Part shown: positions 56,901-64,000 of the stretch, one piece after another
How the letters are laid out: each line of letters begins with the position of its first letter
Numbering within the stretch: the first letter of the stretch is position 1
From: Muscardinus avellanarius
Lineage: Eukaryota > Chordata > Mammalia > Rodentia > Gliridae
Direction: 5' to 3'
Assembly (NCBI GenBank): GCA_963383645.1
Contig: OY726559.1
Span: forward strand, 117,115,231 to 117,179,230
Length of the DNA stretch: 64,000 nt
The notes under the pieces: model-generated
What the model saw: the letters and a program-made list of their open reading frames with translations, nothing else
The model's database searches: none
What the model was told of the DNA's origin: nothing
Program-made: the position numbers and the translations under genes

Positions 56901-59900
56901 CTGAATCAGAAAGAAGATGGCTTAGGTTGCGAGAAGCATTCTTTTCAAGCTACAGGCACAAATTCTTTTTCTTTTTCTTCTTTGCTGTTGTGTTTCCGAC
57001 CACTGAAATACACCCCTAGCCCAATTTTATTTTTTTGTTTTGAAACAGGGTCTCACTAGGTTGACAAAAGTCTCACTACTTGCTGAGGGAGTCCTTGAAC
57101 CTGGGACCCTCTTATGCCAACCTCCAGAGGCTGGGATCACAGGCATGTGTCACCACATCCAGCTCTTTTTTTGGTTGTTTTTGTTTTTGTGATACTGAGG
57201 ATGGAACCCAGGGGCTTTCTACCTCCAAGCTACACTCTCAGACCTATTTTTTATATTTTATTTGGAAACAGGGTCTCACTGAATTGTAGAGAGAATCACC
57301 AAGTAGCTAAGTCTGGCTTTGAACCTGTGCAATCCTCCCGCCTCAGCCTCCCAAGTATTGGCGTATACCACCACGCCCATTTTTTTTTTAAATCATGGTG
57401 CTATGGAATGAACCCAGAGGCATTCCACTAGGTTGACGAGCGTCTCACTACTTGCTGAGGCTGTCCTCAAACTGTGATCATCCTGTCTCAGCCTGCTAAG
57501 TACTGGAATTACAGGCACGCAACACCACGGCTGGCCTGTTTTTGTTTTGTTTGTGTGTTCTACTGGCATTGAACCCAGGGGCATTCTACCTCCAAGCTAC
57601 ACATACAACTCCTTTTATTGTTTTATTGCTTTTTGTTGTTTTTGTTTTGTGTGTGTGTGGTAATAGGGCTGGAACCCAGGGGCTTTTCTACCTCCAGGCT
57701 ATACTCCCAGTATATATATATTTTTTATATTTTATTTGGAAACGGGATCTCACTAAGTTGCTGGGTCTTGTTAGGTTGCTGAGAGTCTCACTATATTTCT
57801 AAGGCCGTCCTCGAACCCATGATCCTCCTGTCTCAGCCTCTCCAGTACTGGGATAATAGGTGTGTGCCACCATGCCCGGCGGAAACGAATTCTTCTGAGG
57901 CCTAAACCTACTTGTACCAGTATTGGAAAATGGTTTCAAAATGTGAAAATAAGAAAGCCAGGAGTTTCAGAGGAAAGGGCTGCAGAGGACCCAGGGTGAT
58001 TAGCAAGAGAAAAGAGGAAACCCAAAAGCCTCGGGTCTTTTACATTTCTAAGAGAAGTGAACTTCCTCACGGTGTGGGGGAATGCCATGAGCCCCCAGGA
58101 GATCCCAGACTCAGGCATCAACGAGAGCATTTTAGGGCCTGGTGTCTGTGCTGGAGACAAGGCAGGTCTATGAGAAGGAATCTCTGCATCAAAAGGCCTG
58201 CCCTGCCAGGCGTGTGGCGCAGGCTTGTAATCCCCACACTTGGGAGGCGAAGACAGGAGGATCGCACAGGTTCGAAGCTAGCAAGAGACCCTGTTTCCAA
58301 ATTTTTTTAAAAATGTATAAAATAGGTCTGGGAGTATAGCCCAGAGTTGGAAGAGCTTGCAGGAACCCAGTACCACCAAAAAAAAAAAAAAAAAAAAAAG
58401 ACCTGCCCTGGAGAAAGGGCAGATCTAGTTGGGTCAGAACACTGGTTATAAAGATATTCTATGCCGGGCGTGGTGGTGCATGCTTGTAATCCCCGCGCTT
58501 GGGAGGCTGAGACAGGAGGATCACACAAGTTAGAAGCCAGCCTCAGCTACTTAGTGAGGCTCTCAGCCACTTAGTGAGACCCTGTTTCCAAATAAAATAT
58601 AAAAAAGGTCTGGGAGTATAGCCCGGAGGTAGAAAGCCTCTGGGTTCCACCCCCAGTACCACCAAAAAAATAAATAAATAAAAATAAAAATAAAGATACT
58701 CTATATCCGAAAGACTCGGTGAGTTCTTTTCAAGTAACCCCTATACTATCGCCGGTGTAGGGCTGTATTAATGAATATTCTACCTTTCCACCTTTGTAAT
58801 AATAAAGTGGCTTAGGCTTGCAGAGTTTGGACTGGAGTTTGCTATACCTAGTTCAGAACAAGAACCCGCGGCTACATCTCTCTCCCCGGAACACCTTCAC
58901 CACCAGAGCAGTTCTGCAACCATAACACTACTCCCCAGCCCCCCCCCCCATGCCTGGAGATCTGGGGAGATAGAGCACAAGATGGGGGCTGAGATAGAAA
59001 GAAATAAACTAAGTGGCTGCCCAGTCCCTTCTGAGAGATCCTCTTCCTGACCCAGCTTGGCAGAGACCACTCCCTGCCGGCTGCCTGCCCCCCAGGAGCA
59101 GAGGACAGAAGGGTGGCCCTACCAGGAGTCCTTCTCCAGGGACTTGATCCGGGCCTGGAGCTGCTCGTTGACCTCGTGCTGTTCCTCCAGCTCCCTCTGC
59201 GCCTTCTTCCTCAAGCCGTCCAGGCGCTCGATTTCCTCCTCGGCTTCATCCACCTGCCGCTTCAAAGCCTTCACCCTCAGGCTTAGCTGCACCGAAACCA
59301 AGGCTGCACATTAGGAAAGCACCGGCTAGCCAGGCATTGGGCGCTCGCTTGTGATCCCAGCATTCGGGAGGCTGAGACCGGAGGATCACGGTTCGCAGAC
59401 AGCCTCAGGTACTGAGTGAGGCCCTTCTCGACTCAGTGAGACCCTACTTTTTTTTTTTTTTTTTTTTTTTTGGCAGTACTGGGGGTGGAACCCAGGGGCA
59501 TTCTACCTTCAAGCTACACCCCCAGCCCTATTTTTAATTCTTTATTTTGAAACAGGGTCTCACTGAGTTCCAAAGGGCCTCACTAAGTAGCTGAGGCTGT
59601 CCTTGAACCACAATCTTCTGGTCTCAGCCTCCCAAATGCTGGGATTACCAGCATGCGCCACCACACCTAGCTTCAATGAGACCCTATTTCAAAAATAAAA
59701 AGACTACAAAATAGGACTGGAGGTGTAGCTTGGAGGTACAATGCTCCTGAGTTCCATCCCCAGTACCAAAAAAAAAAAGAAAAAGAAAAGTACCAGCTAT
59801 GATGGCCTGGGACCTCTCCTGGAACAGTCTTTTCTTTTCCTCCCCTGCTACTGCTAGGGATTGAACCCAGCAGTGCTCTACCACTGAGCCACCCTGCCAG

Positions 59901-60612
59901 CCCTTTTGATTTTTTATTTTGAAACTTAGTCTCCCTAAGTGGCCAAGACTGTCTTCGAACCTGCGGTCATCCTGTCTCTCCGATACTGGGATTACAGGCG
60001 TGCATCACCATGCCTGACCCTGTTTTCAAATTAAAAATAAATAGAGATGGGGTTGTAGCTTAGAGGTAGAATGCCCCTGAGTTAAATCCCCAGCACCAAA
60101 CACACATATTCAAAAACACACACAGCCAGGGGTGGTGACATATGGTTGTAATCCCAGTACTTGGAAGGCTGAGACAGGATTATTGCGGTTGGTGGCCAGC
60201 CTCAGCTACTTAGTGAAGCTCTCTGCAACTTAGTGAGCCTGTTTTATCTTGTTTATTAATGTGAAGCTTTTATTTGCTATTTTATTTTATTTATTTTTAT
60301 TATTTGTGTGTGTGTGTGTGTGTGTGTGGTACTGGGGGTGGAACCCAGAGGCTTTCTACCTCCAGGCTATACTCCCAAACCTATTTTATATTTTATTTGG
60401 AAACAGGGTCCCACTAAGTTGCTGAGAGCCTCACTAAGTAGCTGAGGCTGGCTTCAAACCTGTGTGATCCTCCTGTCTCAGCCTCCTAAGCACAAGGATT
60501 ACAGGCATGTGCCACCACACCCAACTAGCCCCTGTTTTAGAATAAAGAACAAAAAATACGGTTGCGGGTGTAGCTCAGAGGTAGAATGCCCTTGGGTTCA
60601 ATCCCTAGTACT

Positions 60613-60662
<50 letters not shown>

Positions 60663-63330
60663 TAACTAAGCTGCTCTAGTCTAGTCCTTTCAATGGAATC
60701 TCTTTTCTTTCTTTCTTTCTTTTTTTTTTTTTCTTTTTTCTTTTTTGGTAATGGGTATAGAACTTAGGGGCATTCTAACTCCAAGCTATACTCCCATCCC
60801 TACTTGTTTATTTATGTGTGTATTTTTCATGCTGGGGATGGAACCCAGGGGCATTTTACCTCCAAGCTACATCCCAAGACCTAATTTTACTCTTTACTTT
60901 GAAACAGGGTCTCACTAAGTTGCAAAGGGCCTCACTAGTAGGCAGCTGGGGCTGGCCATGAATCTGCGATCCTCCTGTCTCAGCCTCCCCAAATATTGGG
61001 ATTACAAGCGTGCACCACCACACCCAGCTTACTTAATTATTTCTATTTTTACAGGTCTGGGGATGGAACCCAGGGGCATTCGACCTCTGAGCCACATCCC
61101 CTGCCCTATTTTTTATTCTTTATTTCAAAACAGAGTCTCACTAAGTTGCAGAGGGCCTCACTAAGGAGCTGAGGCTGTCCGCAAACCACGATCCTCTGGT
61201 CTCAGCCTCCTGAATGCTGGGATGACAAACCCGCGCCACCACGCCCGGCCTACTTATTCTTTTGACACAGGGTCCCTCTAGGTTACTGAGAGTCTACTAA
61301 GTTGCTGAGGCTGGCTCAAACCTGTGATTTCCTGTCTCGGCCTCCCAAGTACTGGGACTACAGCCTGGCTTCTTTGTCTTTCTTCCAGGAAAGTCTAAGA
61401 TGGAAAGACCTACACAGATGGAGGCCTCCCGTGGCCTTCAAGCAGACACCTAACAGAACTCGTTCGTGACTGCCTGGCCCCGGCGCTTGTCCTGACCTGG
61501 TCTTTCTGGTCATTGACATGCTGCCGCTCGTCATCAATCTGGATGGACAGCTCCTTCACCCTGCGTTCCAGCTTCCGGTTGGTGGACTGCAGAACTGTCT
61601 TCTCCCTGCGAAGGTGAGGGCAGTGGTGTCTACGGCGGCCGCTTGTTTGTTTGGGTTTTCGTACTGGTAATCGAATCCAGGGACATTCTACCTCCAAGCT
61701 ATACCTCCAGTCCTATTTTATGTTTTATTTGGAAACAGGGTCTCACTAAGTTGCTGAGGACCTTGCTAAGTCTGGCCTCAGTCCCAAGTACTGGGAAGAG
61801 ATTAGGGAGGATCCCGGGAAGATCCCAAAGAACTGGGGAGATAGAGGTCATTGGTGTCTCAGAATTTCTCCAACTTTCTGTGCTCTGTTTCAGGAGAAGA
61901 GGGGCTTCCCTGAAGATCAGGCCAGGTTGGCAGATCTGAGATGGAAGATGCCCCAGAGGAGAAAAACCCAGACGAGGGGCTGGGGGAGGAAGGAAGAGGG
62001 AGGAAGAACAGGCGCGTCTCACCTCTCTTCAGCTTGAAGACGCTCCTGCAACACCTGGTTCTGGGTCTCCAGCTGTGAGAGGCTGGCGCTGGGCTTCTGG
62101 AGGCCTTCCGAGCTGGCCAGCCGGGTCTTCAAGTCCTTGTTCTGAGGACAGAGAGCCTCCATGGTTAGGCCGCCACTTGTTCACCCGGCCCAGGCCCGGG
62201 GTCTGTCCCCAAGACTCGCCCTCACCTGTCTCTCCAGGGAGATCTTGTCACACTCCAAGTCCTGCCGGGCGGACCTCTCCTGCAAGAGCTCTGCCCTCAG
62301 CTGGTCCACCTAGTGGGATGATGGTGGCGGGAGCTAGGTGAACGGTGAGCTGAGCCGAGCCAGCCAGAGCGCTGGGGGCTGGTCTCTGAACCCCGGGGCC
62401 ACCCTAATTCTGAAGCAAGTAAGAAATCACAGCCTATCGAAATGGAAGTCCTGCCAGGAACAGCATCGCTCCAGAGTGGAAGCAGCCTGACTCATGTCGG
62501 AAGAGCCCCGGCCACAATTCCTTCCTCCATTCAAATCTGAGCTTCTTTTTTTTTTTTTTTTTTTGCAGTACTGGAGATTGAACCCAGGGGCATTCTACCT
62601 CTGAGCCACACACCCCCCCAGCCCTATTTTTTTTTTTCTTTTTTTGCGGTACTGGGGATGGAACCCAGGGGCAATCTATCTCCAAGCTACATCCCCAGCC
62701 CTATTTTTTATTTTTTTTGCTTTAAATAAGGTCTCACTGAGTTGCAAAGGGCCTGAGTAGCTGAGGCTGTCCATGAACCGCGATCCTCCTGTCTCGGCTT
62801 CCCGAATGCTGGGATTACAAGCGTGCGCCACCACGTCTGGCAAATCTATGTTTCTTTCTATCTGAGGAAACTTGCAACCCTTCCAAAGCAGACAGACTGG
62901 GATGGAGACCAACTCAGTGAGACCCTGTTTTAAAAATAAAGAATGAAAAATAGGGCTGGGGGTGTGGCTCGGAGGTAGTATGCCCCTGGGTTCCATCTCC
63001 AATACTGTAAACAAAATACAAAAAAAAATAAAAAAACAGAGTATCTCTAAGTGGCTGAGGGCCTCACTAAGTTGCTGAGACTGGCTGTGAACCTGGGATC
63101 CTCCTGTCTCAGCCTCCCCAGTGCTGAGATTAGAGGCGTGTGACACACGTGACTCGGCACCAGGCTGTAGACTTCTTTGTGAGAGGGCCAAGAGGCTCCA
63201 CAGTCAGGAGTAGACTCACGAGGGGTGAGGAAGGAGGTACCTGGTCCCGGCCACGATTCACCCGGTCCGTGAGCAGCTCCACCGTGTTCTTTTCCTCATC
63301 TAACTCTGCTTCCAGCCGGGACACCTTTTC
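56759..63330 (-). CDS. CGN: CGN (cingulin), C-terminal six coding exons, 5' part outside window
   Basis: Coding exons on the minus strand: 63330-63241, 62309-62226, 62141-62023, 61605-61497, 59286-59123, 56900-56759; 708 nt, 235 residues plus TAG, all GT-AG. The segment is the end of the cingulin coiled-coil rod ([78 protein letters not shown]) and the short globular tail ([14 protein letters not shown]). Known of the family: a dimeric cytoplasmic plaque protein of tight junctions that binds ZO proteins, actomyosin and GEF-H1, with myosin-tail-like rod similarity. The protein is about 1,200 residues, so roughly a fifth is visible. The N-terminal head and its exons lie beyond 64,000. Paralogue CGNL1 was considered, but these motifs and the TUFT1 neighbour identify CGN. 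Confidence 0.96.
56965..57880 (-). mobile_element. Minus SINEs in last CGN intron
   Basis: Copies 56965-57165, 57175-57385, 57395-57530, ID half 57550-57620 and dimer 57650-57880; all in CGN orientation. Confidence 0.84.
58206..58395 (+). mobile_element. SINE nested in LTR, 15-bp target duplication
   Basis: AAAAG(G/A)CCTGCCCTG flanks it at 58191-58205 and 58396-58410. Confidence 0.9.
58463..58691 (+). mobile_element. Second SINE nested in the same LTR
   Basis: AAAGATA(T/C)TCTAT flanks it at 58450-58462 and 58692-58704. Confidence 0.9.
59123..59286 (-). CDS. CGN: CGN exon, end of rod
   Basis: 164 nt: [18 protein letters not shown] to KSLEKDS plus TG of a split Trp codon. GCAG acceptor at 59290-59287, GTAGGG donor. 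Clear heptads to the end. Confidence 0.96.
59325..59780. mobile_element. Plus SINE split by a minus SINE
   Basis: B1 half 59325-59445, minus dimer 59446-59675 with T-run, remainder of the plus copy 59676-59780. Confidence 0.86.
59840..61370. mobile_element. SINE-dense CGN intron
   Basis: Minus copy 59840-60018, plus pieces 60020-60100 and 60125-60240, (TG)n 60306-60328, minus dimer 60329-60530, plus ID half 60550-60615, (CA)n 60616-60660, minus copies 60740-60830, 60830-61030, 61050-61250 and 61256-61370. Confidence 0.83.
61497..61605 (-). CDS. CGN: CGN exon, rod segment
   Basis: 109 nt: completes the Arg codon, then [18 protein letters not shown] to NDQKDQ. CAG acceptor, GTCAGG donor, coiled coil. 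Confidence 0.95.
61640..61790 (-). mobile_element. Minus SINE fragment
   Basis: ID half and shortened B1 half just beyond the CGN exon at 61,605. 61791-62022 is unique. Confidence 0.8.
62023..62141 (-). CDS. CGN: CGN exon, rod segment
   Basis: 119 nt: [18 protein letters not shown] to ERLQAEE plus two bases of a split Arg codon. CAG acceptor, GTGAGA donor. It contains the Ser-rich break in the coil (KPSASLSQ). Confidence 0.95.
62226..62309 (-). CDS. CGN: CGN exon, rod segment
   Basis: 28 codons, [18 protein letters not shown] to KISLERQ, phase 0. TAG acceptor, GTGAGG donor. Separated from the next exon by an 84-nt intron (62225-62142), close to the practical minimum for mammals. Confidence 0.95.
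62540..63150. mobile_element. SINEs in CGN intron
   Basis: Minus ID half 62542-62622, minus dimer 62630-62840, plus ID-containing piece 62905-63015, minus half 63035-63150. 62310-62540 is unique. Confidence 0.85.
63241..63330 (-). CDS. CGN: CGN exon, rod segment (first in window)
   Basis: 30 codons, [20 protein letters not shown] to NRGRDQ, phase 0. TAG acceptor at 63333-63331, GTACCT donor. Coiled-coil heptads. Confidence 0.95.
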
Positions 63331-63679
63331 CTACGGCAGAGGGACAAAATGTCAATTCAGCCCCAAAAGCTGGGCACCGGGACACCAAACTCCAACCCAG
63401 AGCTCTCTCAAACTCCAGCCTGCACAGCTAGCGCCCTCTGCTGGCCAGGTGTGGTATTACGGGAGGGGTGGAGCATTCGCAGGTCAAGGCAGGAAGCAAA
63501 CCCCAAGTCCATTCCTCACAAGTGATCCCTAGTTCCCTAACAGAGACACTGAAAGAAAACCCCAAGAAGAGAACCTAGCAGGAAAGCCGAGAGAGAACCC
63601 CAGGAAGGAGGCGGAGACATTCAGAAACCGAAACATCACAGTACGGACTGCGGGAGCAACTTCAAGCCAGGCAGGGGAC

Positions 63680-63862
63680 AAGAGTATGGATCTGGGACCA
63701 GACTGCCTAGATTTGAAAATCACTTCCCAGCAGTGGACCCACAGGCAGGTTGCTTAATCTCACTGGACCTAGTTTCCCCCCTCTGGGAAATTGAAAAATC
63801 CACTGCTCTACCTCAGAGGGTTATTCTGAGGATGAAATGAATGGGCCTGGCACATCCACAAT
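63680..63862 (+). mobile_element. MIR element
   Basis: CTGGGACCAGACTGCCTAGA, GGTTGCTTAATCTCACTGGA, CTCAGAGGGTTATTCTGAGG and ATGGGCCTGGCACA follow the MIR consensus end to end. Confidence 0.85.
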
Positions 63863-63868
63863 ATATGT

Positions 63869-63870
<2 letters not shown>

Positions 63871-63927
<57 letters not shown>
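63871..63927. repeat. (GCT)19 triplet repeat in CGN intron
   Basis: 19 uninterrupted GCT units on plus (CAG/AGC on the CGN strand), directly after the MIR. Intronic. Confidence 0.97.
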
Positions 63928-63930
<3 letters not shown>

Positions 63931-64000
63931 ACCGTTTTGCTATTATTGCGATTATTCACAAATATAGCAAACTGAAAACCACTGCTCATCTGAAGCAGAG

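Larger units (their letters stand above)
57913..58927 (+). mobile_element. Solo LTR, family B diverged copy, perfect 5-bp target duplication
   Basis: Starts TGTACCAGTATTGG, ends CATAACA; CTACT flanks it at 57908-57912 and 58928-58932. AATAAA at 58801-58806, then CAAGAACCCGCGG as in the other copies. Two SINEs are nested inside. Antisense to CGN. Confidence 0.9.

Overview
The window is nuclear DNA from a placental mammal, almost certainly a rodent outside the mouse/rat group. Short exons with GT-AG borders sit in long introns. The repeats are dominated by a dimeric SINE: a B1/7SL-like left half joined to a tRNA-Ala/ID-like right half (B1-dID architecture). That architecture is known from squirrel-, dormouse- and beaver-side rodents; I cannot name the species.

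Two protein-coding genes are present, both on the minus strand and tail-to-head, as CGN and TUFT1 are arranged on human 1q21.3. The right end (about 55,500-64,000) holds the last six coding exons and 3' UTR of CGN (cingulin, tight-junction plaque protein), coding for the final 235 residues. About 3.7 kb of SINE-rich intergenic DNA follows. TUFT1 (tuftelin 1) then begins in a CpG-rich, TATA-containing promoter near 51,860 and runs down to a poly(A) signal near 1,970. Twelve coding exons join in frame to 365 codons. This equals the product known when the alternative second coding exon is skipped; I could not find that 25-codon exon in the 19.7-kb first intron. Positions 1 to about 1,940 are 3' flanking DNA.

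The introns and spacers are packed with more than 100 SINE copies in both orientations, many nested or chained tail-to-head, with several clean target-site duplications. Other repeats are a few tRNA-like ID monomers, five solo LTRs (four from one family with 5-bp duplications and a stem-loop upstream of the poly(A) signal), decayed L1, L2-like and MIR fragments, and many microsatellites including (CTG)19, a GAA/GGA tract and a 40-bp perfect purine-pyrimidine alternation. SINE-free intervals are mainly around exons, 49,660-51,900, 25,426-26,540, 43,366-44,080, 45,411-46,080, 33,716-34,310, 32,461-33,090 and 17,763-18,417.

I see no plus-strand gene, no tRNA or rRNA gene, no CRISPR, and no new biological system. 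The most interesting observations concern retroelements: covariation in an LTR hairpin, an inverted LTR pair, SINE pile-ups, opposed SINEs in the TUFT1 3' UTR, and the missing TUFT1 exon.
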